64,000 nucleotides of DNA. Source: Pseudomonas eucalypticola. GTDB lineage: Bacteria > Pseudomonadota > Gammaproteobacteria > Pseudomonadales > Pseudomonadaceae. The notes beneath the pieces are model-generated. The model saw only the letters and a list, made by a program, of their open reading frames with translations, ran no database searches and was not told the origin of the DNA. Made by a program: the position numbers and the translations under genes. This document shows positions 1 to 8,808 of this stretch, piece by piece; within the stretch, counting starts at the first letter, position 1, and each line of letters starts with the position of its first letter. The stretch spans positions 5,054,501-5,118,500 of the forward strand of contig NZ_CP056030.1 of the NCBI RefSeq assembly GCF_013374995.1. Reading direction: 5' to 3'.

Positions 1-1
1 G

Positions 2-313
2 GGCACCGACTCGGCCCCTCATGCCCAGCACGCCAAGGAAGCGGCCTGCGGTTGCGCCGGCTGCTACACCGCCTACGCGGCCATCGAGCTGTACGCCGAG
101 GCCTTCGAGCAGCGCAATGCGCTGGACAAGCTCGAAGGCTTCGCCAGCCTGCACGGCCCGGCCTTCTATGGCCTGCCGGTGAACACCGACACCATTACCC
201 TGGTCCGCGAAGAGTGGACGGCCCCGGCCAGCCTGCCGTTCGGCGAGCTGTCCGTCATCCCGCTGCGCGCCGGTGAAAAACTGCGCTGGCGCCTGCTGGA
301 GAAAACCGCGTGA
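2..313 (+). CDS. pyrC: dihydroorotase, C-terminal part (partial)
   Basis: Only the last 103 codons are present, because the gene enters from the left edge. The readable part runs from GTDSAPH to RWRLLEKTA. The start, with HxGxDSAPH-like chemistry and a CGCAGCY segment, is typical of the C-terminal end of class II (PyrC-type) dihydroorotases, which close carbamoyl-aspartate to dihydroorotate in pyrimidine synthesis. The stop codon overlaps the GTG start of rnt by four bases (GTGA), so the two are translationally linked. The pyrC-rnt order is also standard in Pseudomonas. The metal-binding N-terminal half lies outside the window. Confidence 0.85.
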   Translation, partial: GTDSAPHAQHAKEAACGCAGCYTAYAAIELYAEAFEQRNALDKLEGFASLHGPAFYGLPVNTDTITLVREEWTAPASLPFGELSVIPLRAGEKLRWRLLEKTA

Positions 314-981
314 GTGAAGACCACTTCGACGAAGACCAGGACACCGGCGGTGGCGGTTCACGCCACCCCATGGCAGCGCGCTTTCGCGGTTACCTGCCGG
401 TAGTGGTCGATGTCGAGACCGGCGGCTTCAACAGCGCCACCGACGCGCTGCTGGAAATCGCCGCGACCATCATCGGCATGGACGAGATGGGCTTCCTGTA
501 CCCCGAGCACACGCTGTTCTTCCGGGTAGAGCCATTCGAGGGCGCCAACATCGAGCCGGCGGCGCTGGAGTTCACTGGCATCAAGCTGGACCACCCGCTG
601 CGCATGGCGGTGAGTGAGGAGTCGGCCTTGACCGACATCTTCCGCAGCATCCGCAAGTCGCTGAAAGCCAATGGCTGCAAGCGCGCGGTACTGGTGGGCC
701 ACAACGCCAGCTTCGACCTGGGCTTCCTCAACGCCGCCGTGGCGCGCAACGACCTCAAGCGCAACCCGTTCCACCCTTTCTCCAGCTTCGACACCGCGAC
801 GCTGGCGGGCCTGGCCTACGGCCAGACCGTGCTGGCCAAGGCGTGCCAGGCAGCCGACATCGACTTCGACGGCCGTGAGGCCCACTCGGCTCGCTACGAC
901 ACCGAGAAGACCGCCGAGCTGTTCTGCGGCATCGTCAACCGCTGGAAGGAAATGGGCGGCTGGGAAGACTTCGACCGTTGA
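310..981 (+). CDS. rnt: ribonuclease T
   Basis: Predicted 223-residue 3'-5' exoribonuclease of the DEDD superfamily that trims tRNA CCA ends and stable RNA 3' ends. Visible motifs are the ExoI motif [10 protein letters not shown] near residue 35, an ExoII-type [14 protein letters not shown] near 130, and the ExoIII-type [14 protein letters not shown] near 195. Length matches the family. The GTG start at 310 overlaps the pyrC stop; no better start with a ribosome site is seen further in. Neighbours bfd and bfr follow on the same strand after a separate promoter. Confidence 0.95.
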   Translation: MSEDHFDEDQDTGGGGSRHPMAARFRGYLPVVVDVETGGFNSATDALLEIAATIIGMDEMGFLYPEHTLFFRVEPFEGANIEPAALEFTGIKLDHPLRMAVSEESALTDIFRSIRKSLKANGCKRAVLVGHNASFDLGFLNAAVARNDLKRNPFHPFSSFDTATLAGLAYGQTVLAKACQAADIDFDGREAHSARYDTEKTAELFCGIVNRWKEMGGWEDFDR

Positions 982-1136
982 TGCACCCCGCCTGATCACC
1001 CGCTGATCGGCGCAGAATCTGGCATGCCAGCGAGCTTCCGAGCCGCCACCCACTCGCTGGCACGCCATTTCCTGCACCCTCCTGTCCCCTGCACATGACC
1101 ACCCATCGCTCTTGCTTAATGCGTTGCGAAGTTGTT

Positions 1137-1165
1137 TTGACAAGCATTCTCATTACGATTAGTCT
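1137..1165 (+). promoter_or_regulatory. bfd promoter with Fur-box-like operator
   Basis: TTGACA at 1137-1142 and TAGTCT at 1160-1165 are 17 bp apart. The spacer carries ATTCTCATTACGATTA (1146-1161). Read on the other strand it contains AATGAGAAT, typical of Pseudomonas Fur sites. Bfd is classically iron-repressed, so Fur control is the expected reading; binding itself is inferred. Confidence 0.6.
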
Positions 1166-1202
1166 CACCGCATCAAGACGACACAGCGACGGTGTGCCCC
1201 CT

Positions 1203-1421
1203 ATGTATGTTTGCCTCTGCCAAGGTGTGACCGACGGTCAGATCCGTGACGCGATCTATGAAGGATGCTGCAGCTACAAGGACGTCCGCCAGACCTTGGG
1301 TGTGGCCTCTCAATGCGGTAAATGCGCCTGCCTCGCCAAGCAGGTGGTGCGTGAAACCCTCACTGAACTACAAGCCAGCCAGGCCGCCCTGCCCTACCCG
1401 GTAGAATTTACCGCCGCCTGA
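1203..1421 (+). CDS. bfd: bacterioferritin-associated ferredoxin
   Basis: A 72-residue [2Fe-2S] protein that reduces heme-bound bacterioferritin and mobilises stored iron. The cysteine pattern MYVCLCQG (C4, C6) and SQCGKCACL is the Bfd signature. I chose the ATG at 1203 because it gives exactly the family N-terminus; an upstream in-frame ATG at 1095 would add a non-homologous 36 residues running through the promoter. A hairpin terminator follows within 20 bp. The adjacent bacterioferritin gene is its natural partner. Confidence 0.95.
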   Translation: MYVCLCQGVTDGQIRDAIYEGCCSYKDVRQTLGVASQCGKCACLAKQVVRETLTELQASQAALPYPVEFTAA

Positions 1422-1438
1422 AACCCCGAATATCGAAG

Positions 1439-1464
1439 AACCGGACCCCGTGTCCGGTTTTTTT
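1439..1464 (+). terminator. Rho-independent terminator of bfd
   Basis: AACCGGAC (1439-1446) pairs with GTCCGGTT (1452-1459) across a five-base loop and is followed by a T run. Confidence 0.9.
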
Positions 1465-1509
1465 ATGCCTGCAATTCAAGTAGTTACGTTCTGGATGCGG
1501 AACTCAAAC

Positions 1510-1525
1510 ATTCTTATTCCGATTA
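1510..1525 (+). promoter_or_regulatory. second Fur-box-like element, upstream of bacterioferritin
   Basis: ATTCTTATTCCGATTA matches the bfd element in 14 of 16 positions and lies about 100 bp before the bacterioferritin start, next to an AT-rich stretch with a possible -10 (TATAGT, 1533-1538). Shared iron control of bfd and bfr is the inference. Confidence 0.4.
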
Positions 1526-1622
1526 ATTTTCATATAGTATTCAATAACTTAGGTTTGACAGCGGAAGTTGCGGGGCTCAAACTTCCGTCATTGGCACTCT
1601 TTACTCAGGACAGGACCCCACC

Positions 1623-2099
1623 ATGAAAGGCGATATCAGCGTCATCCAGCATCTCAACAAGATCCTCGGTAACGAGCTCATCGCCATCAACCAATACTTC
1701 CTGCACGCGCGCATGTATGAAGACTGGGGCCTGAACAAGCTGGGCAAGTTCGAGTACAAGGAATCCATCCAGGCGATGAAGGACGCTGACAAACTGATCA
1801 AGCGCATCCTGTTCCTGGAAGGCATTCCCAACCTGCAAGAGCTGGGCAAGATCCTCATCGGCGAACACACGCGTGAAATGCTGGAGTGTGACCTGAAGAT
1901 CGAGCGCAAGGCCCACGTCGACATCAAGGCCGCCATTGCCCACTGCGAGACCACCGGCGACTTCGGTAGCCGCGACATGCTGGAAGACATCCTGGAAGAC
2001 CAGGAAGAGCACATCGACTGGCTGGAAACCCAGCTGGGCCTGATCGACAAGGTCAGCCTGGAGAACTACCTGCAGTCGGGTATGGGCGAGGACGAGTAA
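1623..2099 (+). CDS. bfr: bacterioferritin with altered ferroxidase centre
   Basis: A 158-residue subunit of the 24-mer heme-binding iron store. The start [19 protein letters not shown] and the end [12 protein letters not shown] are family-typical. The heme ligand Met52 is present. Of the six di-iron ligands known for E. coli Bfr (E18, E51, H54, E94, E127, H130), only E18, E94 and H130 remain; positions 51, 54 and 127 are Ala, Asp and Gln. Residues 46 and 50 near the iron pore (His and Asp in E. coli) are Lys and Gln. The protein therefore looks able to bind heme and pass electrons, but poorly able to oxidise iron alone, and may act as one subunit type of a mixed shell. It sits directly after bfd. 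Confidence 0.93.
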   Translation: MKGDISVIQHLNKILGNELIAINQYFLHARMYEDWGLNKLGKFEYKESIQAMKDADKLIKRILFLEGIPNLQELGKILIGEHTREMLECDLKIERKAHVDIKAAIAHCETTGDFGSRDMLEDILEDQEEHIDWLETQLGLIDKVSLENYLQSGMGEDE

Positions 2100-2131
2100 G
2101 CTCGCCCCAGGCTCCGAGCTGCACACCCTGA

Positions 2132-2156
2132 AAGCCCTGCCCACAGGGCTTTTTTG
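2132..2156 (+). terminator. Rho-independent terminator of bfr
   Basis: AAGCCCTG (2132-2139), loop CCCA, CAGGGCTT (2144-2151), then T5. Confidence 0.9.
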
Positions 2157-2376
2157 TGCCCGGACGGTTCCCCACGGCAATATGAAGATACTTTCATGTA
2201 ACCAAAGTAGGGTGTGACAAACCGCCGCAGGCCGCCAAGCGCGGGGCTTTCAGCCATTCGTGCGATTTGCGCAAGTCATCGTTGCAGAAACCGCCTGTTT
2301 ACTTAGGAAGCTAACAAATTCTATAAAGGAGTCCTGCAGAGCCTTGCTGCAGAACTTGAGAAATTGGAGCTTTCAA

Positions 2377-2559
2377 ATGACTGTCAAAGTAACCGAACGC
2401 GACGATTCACACATGTCTCACGAAGGCGTGGCCGCTGGCATCCGTATCTGGGACGTTTACCAACAAGACCTGTTGGTGGGCATGTTCCACAACGAGAACG
2501 ACGCTCAGAGCTATAAAGCCGAGCTGGAGAATCTGGAAGCGCAGCGCTCCCAGCAGTAA
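2377..2559 (+). CDS. small conserved acidic protein, function unknown
   Basis: A 60-residue protein starting MTVKVTERDDSHMSHEGVA and ending NLEAQRSQQ. I chose the ATG at 2377 because TTGGAG lies eight bases upstream; the longer reading from 2260 starts in sequence without coding character. No signal peptide or membrane segment is visible. The WDVYQQDLLVGMFHNENDAQSYKAE core looks like a short alpha/beta fold, but I do not recognise a named family. It ends at a strong bidirectional terminator and is probably a single-gene unit. Confidence 0.7.
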   Translation: MTVKVTERDDSHMSHEGVAAGIRIWDVYQQDLLVGMFHNENDAQSYKAELENLEAQRSQQ

Positions 2560-2590
2560 GTCATTTTTATCGTTACTACTGCCTTCAATA

Positions 2591-2616
2591 AAAAACCCCG
2601 CTCAGGCGGGGTTTTT
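2591..2616. terminator. bidirectional Rho-independent terminator
   Basis: AAAAACCCCGC, loop TCAG, GCGGGGTTTTT. It separates the rightward small ORF from the leftward DUF2058 block and can serve both. Confidence 0.9.
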
Positions 2617-2629
2617 CGTGACGCAGGAT

Positions 2630-3169
2630 TTACCACATCAAGTCATCAGGGATCACATAGGCCGCGTACGGGTCATCGGCGTCCGGCTCTTCGGTCACCA
2701 CGTTCAGCAGCACGATCCGCTCGGGGGCGCGCTCCTGGATCTTCAGGGCAGCCTCGCGGGGGATCACCTCGTAGCCACCGCCATGATGCACGATGGCCAG
2801 CGAACCGGAACTCAGCTTGGCGCGCATCAAGGCGTTGACCGACAGGCGCTTGACCTTCTTGTCATCGACGAAGTTGTAATAGTCTTCGGTGGTCAACTTG
2901 GGCAGGCGCGACACCTCGATCAATTGCTTGACCTGGGCGGCGCGGGCTTTCTGCTCGGCCTTCTCCTGCTGCTGGCGGTTCAGCTCCTGGTCACGCTTGA
3001 CCTTCTCGGCCTTCGCTTCCTGGGCCAGCCGCTGCTGGGCGTCGTCGACTTCCACCTGGCCTTTTTGCTCCAGGCGTTTCTGTTTCTGCTGGTTCTTGCT
3101 GACTTGCTTGACCTGCTTCTGGTTGACCAGACCGGCTTTCAGCAATTGGTCACGAAGGGAAAGGCTCAT
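2630..3169 (-). CDS. DUF2058 (YaiL-like) protein
   Basis: A 179-residue cytoplasmic protein. The first 25 residues (MSLSLRDQLLKAGLVNQKQ) and the following long Lys/Gln/Glu-rich helix (about 25-80, probably coiled coil) are the hallmark of the DUF2058/YaiL family. A folded C-terminal half with YNFVDDKKVKRLSVN and the HHGGGYEVIP segment follows. The family has no settled function; the highly charged helix suggests nucleic-acid or ribosome contact, which is only inference. It is the last gene of the mazG-relA leftward block. Confidence 0.85.
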   Translation of the reverse strand: MSLSLRDQLLKAGLVNQKQVKQVSKNQQKQKRLEQKGQVEVDDAQQRLAQEAKAEKVKRDQELNRQQQEKAEQKARAAQVKQLIEVSRLPKLTTEDYYNFVDDKKVKRLSVNALMRAKLSSGSLAIVHHGGGYEVIPREAALKIQERAPERIVLLNVVTEEPDADDPYAAYVIPDDLMW

Positions 3170-3195
3170 GGTACGTGCTCACTTATGCAACGGGC

Positions 3196-4029
3196 TCAGC
3201 CACAGCTGGGCAGGTTTTTTTCCTGGCGTTTGGCTTCGCCCCACAGGGCGTCCAATTCGTCGAGGGTGCAATCTTCAATGGGGCGGTGGGTGTCGCGCAA
3301 TGCCTGTTCGATAAAACGAAAGCGCCGCTCGAACTTGCCGTTGGCGCCACGCAGGGCGTTTTCCGGGTCGACCTTGAGGTGGCGGGCCAGGTTCACCACC
3401 GTGAACAGCAGGTCACCGACCTCCTCGCTCACCGCAGCGTGGTCATCACCGGCCATGGCTTCCAGCACTTCGTCCAGCTCTTCGCGCACCTTGTCCAGCA
3501 CCGGCAGCGCGGCAGGCCAATCGAAACCGACACCTGCGGCACGCTTTTGCAGCTTGGCCGAACGCGCCAGGGCCGGCAAGGCCTGGGGCACGTCATCGAG
3601 CAGTGACAGCTGCTCAGGGGCCGTGGCCTTCTCGGCACGCTCCTGGGCCTTGATCTCATCCCAGCGCAGCTTGACCTGTTCTTCGCTCAGGCGCGGGGTA
3701 TCCAATGGCGCATAGAGGTCGCCGGTGGGGAATACATGGGAGTGACGGCGGATCAGCTTGCGGGTGATGCTATCCACCACGCCGTCAAACTCGAAGCGCC
3801 CTTCTTCCCGGGCCAGCTGGCTGTAATACACCACCTGGAACAGCAGGTCGCCCAGCTCGCCTTGCAGGTGCTCGAAATCGCTGCGCTCGATAGCGTCGGC
3901 GACCTCGTAGGCTTCCTCCAGTGTATAGGGAACGATGCTGGCGTAGGTCTGCTTGATGTCCCAGGGGCAACCGTACTGCGGGTCTCGCAGGCGGGCCATA
4001 AGGCTGAGCAGATCATTGAGGTGATACAT
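3196..4029 (-). CDS. mazG: nucleoside triphosphate pyrophosphohydrolase
   Basis: A 277-residue all-alpha NTP pyrophosphatase that hydrolyses nucleoside triphosphates to monophosphates. It has the tandem MazG layout: the N-terminal domain carries CPWD, EEAYE and GELGDLLFQ, and the C-terminal domain carries EELDEVLEA and EEVGDLLFTVVNLAR. I chose the start at 4029 because AGGAG lies just upstream; a longer frame to 4062 would read through repeat DNA. It lies immediately downstream of relA, as in other pseudomonads. MazG is known in E. coli to affect the (p)ppGpp response. Confidence 0.95.
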   Translation of the reverse strand: MYHLNDLLSLMARLRDPQYGCPWDIKQTYASIVPYTLEEAYEVADAIERSDFEHLQGELGDLLFQVVYYSQLAREEGRFEFDGVVDSITRKLIRRHSHVFPTGDLYAPLDTPRLSEEQVKLRWDEIKAQERAEKATAPEQLSLLDDVPQALPALARSAKLQKRAAGVGFDWPAALPVLDKVREELDEVLEAMAGDDHAAVSEEVGDLLFTVVNLARHLKVDPENALRGANGKFERRFRFIEQALRDTHRPIEDCTLDELDALWGEAKRQEKNLPSCG

Positions 4030-4047
4030 AGGGCTCCTGTAGGCCGC

Positions 4048-4106
4048 AGCGGCAGGCTGCACGCCGCAGCCCCGTACATCCGGCTTGCAGCGTGCAGCCT
4101 GCCGCT
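4048..4106. repeat. perfect 17-bp inverted repeat (REP-like) between relA and mazG
   Basis: The 17 bases at 4048-4064 are an exact reverse complement of 4090-4106, separated by 25 bp. The arms contain GGCAGGCTGCACGC. It fills the short gap between two leftward genes and would form a long hairpin in the mRNA. No T tract follows, so it looks like an extragenic repeat or a processing/stability element. Confidence 0.75.
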
Positions 4107-4111
4107 ACGCC

Positions 4112-6358
4112 TCAAGGCGTACGGTTACGCCGGGTCTCGATGATGTTGGGCAACTGCGAAATGCGCCCCAGCAAGCGGCCCAGGGCGTCGAGCCCGGGGA
4201 TCTCGATGGTCAGGGACATCAGCGCGGTGTTGTCTTCCTTGTTCGAGCGGGTGTTGACCGCCAGCACGTTGATGCGCTCGTTGAGCAGCACCTGGGAGAC
4301 GTCACGCAGCAGGCCGGAACGGTCGTAGGCACGGATCATGATGTCCACCGGGTAGGTGAGCACCGGTACCGGGCCCCAGCTGACCTGAATGATGCGCTCG
4401 GGCTCGCGGCCCGCCAGTTGCAGCACCGAGGCACAGTCCTGGCGGTGAATGCTGACGCCACGCCCCTGGGTGATGTAGCCTACGATGGCGTCGCCCGGCA
4501 GCGGCTGGCAGCAGCCGGCCATCTGCGTCATCAGGTTGCCCACGCCCTGGATCTGGATGTCGCCACGCTTGCCCGGCTTGTAACCAGTGCTGGACTTGCG
4601 CGGTATCAATTCCAGTTGCTCGTTGCCGCGCTCCGGCTCCACCAGTTGCTGGGCCGAGTTGACCAGGTGCGCCAGGCGCAGGTCGCCCGCGCCAAGGGCG
4701 GCGAACATGTCCTCGGCAGTCTTGTGGTTGGCTTTCTCGGCCAACTGCTCGAAGTCCACCTGGGGCAAGCCCAGGCGGCTGAGTTCGCGCTCGAGCAAAG
4801 TCTTGCCGGCGGCGACGTTCTGGTCGCGGGCCTGCAGCTTGAACCAGTGGACGATCTTGGCCCGCGCCCGCGAGGTGGTCACGTAGCCCAGGTTGGAGTT
4901 CAGCCAGTCGCGGCTTGGCGTGCCGTGCTTGCTGGTGATGATCTCCACTTGCTCGCCGGTGTTGAGGCTGTAGTTGAGCGGCACGATGCGCCCGTTGATC
5001 TTGGCGCCGCGGCAGTTGTGGCCGATCTCGGTGTGCACGCGGTAGGCGAAGTCCAGTGGCGTGGCGCCCTTGGGCAGGTCGATGGCGTGGCCGTCAGGGG
5101 TAAACACGTAGACCCGGTCGGGCTCGATGTCCACGCGCAGCTGTTCGGCCAGGCCACCGATGTCGCCCAGCTCTTCGTGCCACTCCAGCACCTGGCGCAG
5201 CCACGAGATCTTCTCTTCGTAGTGGTTGGAGCCCGATTTGACGTCGGTGCCCTTGTAACGCCAGTGGGCACATACGCCCAGCTCGGCTTCCTCGTGCATG
5301 GCGTGGGTGCGGATCTGCACTTCCAGCACCTTGCCCTCGGGGCCGATGACCGCCGTGTGCAGCGAGCGATAACCGTTCTCCTTGGGGTTGGCGATGTAGT
5401 CGTCGAACTCCTTGGGGATGTGCCGCCACAGGGTATGCACGATGCCCAGCGCGGTGTAGCAGTCGCGCATTTCCGGGACCAGCACGCGCACCGCGCGCAC
5501 GTCGTAGATCTGGCTGAATTCCAGGCCCTTGCGCTGCATTTTGCGCCAGATGGAATAGATATGCTTGGCACGGCCGCTGATGTCGGCTTTCACGCCGGTG
5601 GCCAGCAGCTCGTTCTGCAACTGGGTCATCACGTCGCTGATGAAACGCTCGCGGTCCAGCCGGCGCTCGTGCAACAGCTTGGCGATCTGCTTGTACTGGT
5701 CAGGTTCCAGGTAACGGAAGGACAGGTCCTCCAGCTCCCATTTGATATGGCCGATACCCAGGCGATGGGCCAGCGGCGCGTAGATGTCGAACACCTCGCG
5801 GGCCACGCGGTTGCGTTTCTCTTCGTCGGCGTTCTTCACCGCGCGGATGGCACAGGTGCGCTCGGCCAACTTGATCAGTGCCACGCGCACGTCGTCGACC
5901 ATGGCCACCAGCATCTTGCGCAGGTTTTCCACCTGGCCCTGGCTGCCCAACACCAGCGACTGGCGCGGGCTGAGGCTGGCACTGATGGCCGCCATGCGCA
6001 GCACGCCGTCGATCAGCTTGGCCACCACGGCGCCAAAGCGCTCGCTGACCTGGGCCACCGTGACCCGGTCTTCGCGCACGGCGCGGTAGATGACAGCGGC
6101 CACCAGGGTGTCCTGGTCCAACTTGAGGTCGGCGAGTATTTCAGCGATTTCCAGGCCCGCCTGGAAACAGGACGTACCGTCGGCCCAGGAGTGCTTGGCC
6201 ATGTTGCCTTGTTGCTCGGCCTGCAAGGCGAACTCGCAGGCTTTTTTCAGGGCTGCACGGTCCAGCGCCAGGTCGACACTGACGATGTGGTCCAGCCACG
6301 CATCGAGATTGATACTGCCGTCAGTGTTGATCGGCTGGTGTGCTCTCACCTGTACCAT
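4112..6358 (-). CDS. relA: GTP pyrophosphokinase, (p)ppGpp synthetase I
   Basis: A 748-residue long RSH protein that makes (p)ppGpp on stalled ribosomes. The order is a pseudo-hydrolase domain (about 50-200) in which the HD signature is replaced by YRAVRE, then the synthetase domain with YDVRAVRVLV and the ENGYRSLHTAV motif, then TGS (VYVFTPDGHAIDLP), helical/zinc-finger segments (AGCCQPLPGD) and a C-terminal ACT domain. Loss of the HD residues marks it as RelA rather than SpoT. The gene leads the relA-mazG-DUF2058 block. Confidence 0.97.
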   Translation of the reverse strand: MVQVRAHQPINTDGSINLDAWLDHIVSVDLALDRAALKKACEFALQAEQQGNMAKHSWADGTSCFQAGLEIAEILADLKLDQDTLVAAVIYRAVREDRVTVAQVSERFGAVVAKLIDGVLRMAAISASLSPRQSLVLGSQGQVENLRKMLVAMVDDVRVALIKLAERTCAIRAVKNADEEKRNRVAREVFDIYAPLAHRLGIGHIKWELEDLSFRYLEPDQYKQIAKLLHERRLDRERFISDVMTQLQNELLATGVKADISGRAKHIYSIWRKMQRKGLEFSQIYDVRAVRVLVPEMRDCYTALGIVHTLWRHIPKEFDDYIANPKENGYRSLHTAVIGPEGKVLEVQIRTHAMHEEAELGVCAHWRYKGTDVKSGSNHYEEKISWLRQVLEWHEELGDIGGLAEQLRVDIEPDRVYVFTPDGHAIDLPKGATPLDFAYRVHTEIGHNCRGAKINGRIVPLNYSLNTGEQVEIITSKHGTPSRDWLNSNLGYVTTSRARAKIVHWFKLQARDQNVAAGKTLLERELSRLGLPQVDFEQLAEKANHKTAEDMFAALGAGDLRLAHLVNSAQQLVEPERGNEQLELIPRKSSTGYKPGKRGDIQIQGVGNLMTQMAGCCQPLPGDAIVGYITQGRGVSIHRQDCASVLQLAGREPERIIQVSWGPVPVLTYPVDIMIRAYDRSGLLRDVSQVLLNERINVLAVNTRSNKEDNTALMSLTIEIPGLDALGRLLGRISQLPNIIETRRNRTP

Positions 6359-6443
6359 CTTGTTTACCTTCCCTATGACGCGTTGCTAACGCATCAACAG
6401 ATCGCTGGCTTTGCCCTTCGCGGGGCCGGCAAAGGGCATGCTT

Positions 6444-7826
6444 TCAAGCACCAGTCGGATTAGACGGACCATCCTGGTCCGCTTCAAATAACGCCATCGC
6501 CTCGACATGCGCTGTCTGGGGAAACATGTCGAGGATTGCGGCACGTTTTAACCGGTAGCCCTGCTTGATCAATTCGACCGCGTCGCGGGCCAAAGTTGCC
6601 GGGTTGCAGGACACATACACCAATCGCTTGGCACCCAAGGCCGGCAGGTTCCTGACCACCTCGTACGCACCGTCGCGCGGTGGGTCCAAGAGTACCGCAG
6701 AAAAGCCTCCGGCGGCCCACTGTGCCCCCGCCAGCGGCTGGGACAAATCGGCCTGAAAAACCTTCACGTTATGCAGATTGTTGCTGAGCGCATTGGCTGC
6801 CGCCCGGTCCACCATCACCTGCACGCCCTCGACCGCCACCACTTCTTTCACGCGGGTGGCCAGTGGCAAGGCGAAGTTGCCCAAGCCACAGAATAGATCC
6901 AGAACGCGTTCCTGGGGTTGTGGGTCGAGCCACGCCAGGGCCTGTTCGATCATCGCGGTGTTGACCGCCTCGTTGACCTGCACGAAGTCCCCGGGACGGT
7001 ACGCCAGCATCAGGTGCCAGGGCCCCAGGGTGAACCCGAGAGCGCTGCTGCCGTCGGCTGGCTGTGGCGGGCCCTCGCCCTGCAACCACAGCTGCGCACC
7101 ATGGCCAGTGCAGAACACCAGCAGCGCTTGCAGGTCGGCATCGACCAGCGGCGCGGTGTGTCGCACCAGTACGCACAGGTCCGTGCCGGCAAACAATTCC
7201 ACGTGGCCGATGGCCTGGGGTTTGCCCAGGCCGCCGAGCACCACGGGCAAGCCGCTCATGATCGGTTGCAAGGGCTGTACCAGCACCGGGCAATCGGCGA
7301 TGGCGACGATGTCCTGGCTGGCGGCGGCACGGAAACCGACCTCCAGCTTGCGGGCTTTCTGGTCCCAGCGCACGGCCACGCGGGCACGGCGGCGGTAACC
7401 GAATTCGGGGCCGGTGAGCGGGGCATCCCACTGCTCCGGCGCCAGGTTGCCGGCACGCTGCAAATGCTCGGCGAGCATGCGCTGCTTGAGCGCCAACTGT
7501 TCTTCGCGGGGGACATGCTGCACGCTGCAACCGCCGCAACGGTCGACGTGGGCGCAGGGTGCCGGGCGGCGCATGGCGCTGGCCTTGAGCACCTTTTCGG
7601 TGCGCGCTTCCACCACCTTGCCGTGGGCATTGAGCACCCGGGCTTCTACCTGCTCGCCGGCCAGGGCGCCCAGCACGAACCAGGTACGCCCTTCCAGGAA
7701 GGCGATGCCACGGCCGTCGTTGCTCAGGCGCTCGATGTCCAGGCGCTGCTTCTTCCCGGTGGGCACTTGCACGGCCCGCTGACCGCCCGCAGGCTGAAAG
7801 CGCAAGCCGACGTTCTTCTTAGCCAT
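6444..7826 (-). CDS. rlmD: 23S rRNA (uracil-1939-C5) methyltransferase
   Basis: A 460-residue SAM-dependent enzyme. An N-terminal TRAM domain (about 15-75) is followed by the [4Fe-4S] cysteines C91, C97 and C100 in [10 protein letters not shown], with a fourth in ADCPVL. The SAM-binding core carries [16 protein letters not shown], and the catalytic loop is [12 protein letters not shown]. Its ATG overlaps the TGA of cysM by one base (TGATG), so it is translated after cysM. The cysM-rlmD-relA order is conserved in pseudomonads. Confidence 0.96.
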   Translation of the reverse strand: MAKKNVGLRFQPAGGQRAVQVPTGKKQRLDIERLSNDGRGIAFLEGRTWFVLGALAGEQVEARVLNAHGKVVEARTEKVLKASAMRRPAPCAHVDRCGGCSVQHVPREEQLALKQRMLAEHLQRAGNLAPEQWDAPLTGPEFGYRRRARVAVRWDQKARKLEVGFRAAASQDIVAIADCPVLVQPLQPIMSGLPVVLGGLGKPQAIGHVELFAGTDLCVLVRHTAPLVDADLQALLVFCTGHGAQLWLQGEGPPQPADGSSALGFTLGPWHLMLAYRPGDFVQVNEAVNTAMIEQALAWLDPQPQERVLDLFCGLGNFALPLATRVKEVVAVEGVQVMVDRAAANALSNNLHNVKVFQADLSQPLAGAQWAAGGFSAVLLDPPRDGAYEVVRNLPALGAKRLVYVSCNPATLARDAVELIKQGYRLKRAAILDMFPQTAHVEAMALFEADQDGPSNPTGA

Positions 7827-8728
7827 CAGTGCGCCGCATCGAAAATGCCGCTGGACAGGTAGCGGTCACCGCGGTCGCAAATGATGGCGACGATGGTCGC
7901 GTTTTCCAGCTCCCGAGACAGGCGCAGCATGGCCGCCACGGCGCCGCCCGAGGACACGCCACAGAAGATGCCTTCCTCACGCGCCAGACGGCGGGTGACG
8001 TCTTCGGCTTCGGCCTGGGCCATGTCGACGATGCGGTCGACGCGGTCGGCCTGGTAGATCCTGGGCAGGTATTCCTGGGGCCAGCGGCGAATGCCGGGAA
8101 TCGCCGAGCCTTCCATGGGTTGCAGGCCGACGATCTGCACCGCCGGGTTCTGCTCCTTGAGGTAGCGCGACACGCCCATGATGGTACCGGTGGTGCCCAT
8201 GGAACTGACGAAGTGGGTAATGGTGCCCTGGGTCTGGCGCCAGATCTCCGGGCCGGTGCTCACGTAGTGGGCCTCGGGGTTGTCGCCGTTGGCGAACTGG
8301 TCCAGCACCTTGCCGCGTCCCTCGGCCTGCATCTGCTCGGCCAGGTCGCGGGCGCCCTCCATGCCCTGCTCCTTGGTCACCAGGATCAACTCGGCGCCGT
8401 AGGCGGTCATGGCCGCCTTGCGTTCGGCAGTGGAGTTGTCGGGCATGATCAGGATCATCTTGTAGCCCTTGATCGCCGCCGCCATGGCCAGGGCGATACC
8501 GGTGTTGCCGGAGGTCGCTTCGATCAGGGTGTCGCCGGGCTGGATCTGCCCGCGCGCTTCGGCACGGCTGATCATCGACAGCGCCGGGCGATCCTTCACG
8601 GAGCCGGCCGGGTTGTTGCCTTCGAGCTTGAGCAGAAGGGTGTTGCTGGTCTCACCGGCCAGGCGCTGCAAGCGCACCAGCGGCGTGTTGCCGACGCAAT
8701 CGGCGATGGTTGGGTACTGCAGGGTCAT
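7826..8728 (-). CDS. cysM: cysteine synthase B
   Basis: A 300-residue PLP enzyme that makes cysteine from O-acetylserine and sulfide or thiosulfate. Visible are the PLP lysine K45 in [10 protein letters not shown], the TSGNTGIA substrate loop, and the phosphate loop GTTGTIMG. The start at 8728 ([17 protein letters not shown]) matches the family; the frame is open 28 codons further up but without homology. It is co-oriented and overlapping with rlmD. Confidence 0.97.
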   Translation of the reverse strand: MTLQYPTIADCVGNTPLVRLQRLAGETSNTLLLKLEGNNPAGSVKDRPALSMISRAEARGQIQPGDTLIEATSGNTGIALAMAAAIKGYKMILIMPDNSTAERKAAMTAYGAELILVTKEQGMEGARDLAEQMQAEGRGKVLDQFANGDNPEAHYVSTGPEIWRQTQGTITHFVSSMGTTGTIMGVSRYLKEQNPAVQIVGLQPMEGSAIPGIRRWPQEYLPRIYQADRVDRIVDMAQAEAEDVTRRLAREEGIFCGVSSGGAVAAMLRLSRELENATIVAIICDRGDRYLSSGIFDAAH

Positions 8729-8808
8729 GGCGAATTCGCAATCCGGACTGCGGGGTCGCCTATCATACCGGCAAACGCCCTCAGGCCATATCACGCAAAG
8801 TGCGCGGC

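Noticed and set aside
4085..6463. 792-codon open frame antisense to relA
   Set aside because: Mirror of relA codon bias, no ribosome site or domain.
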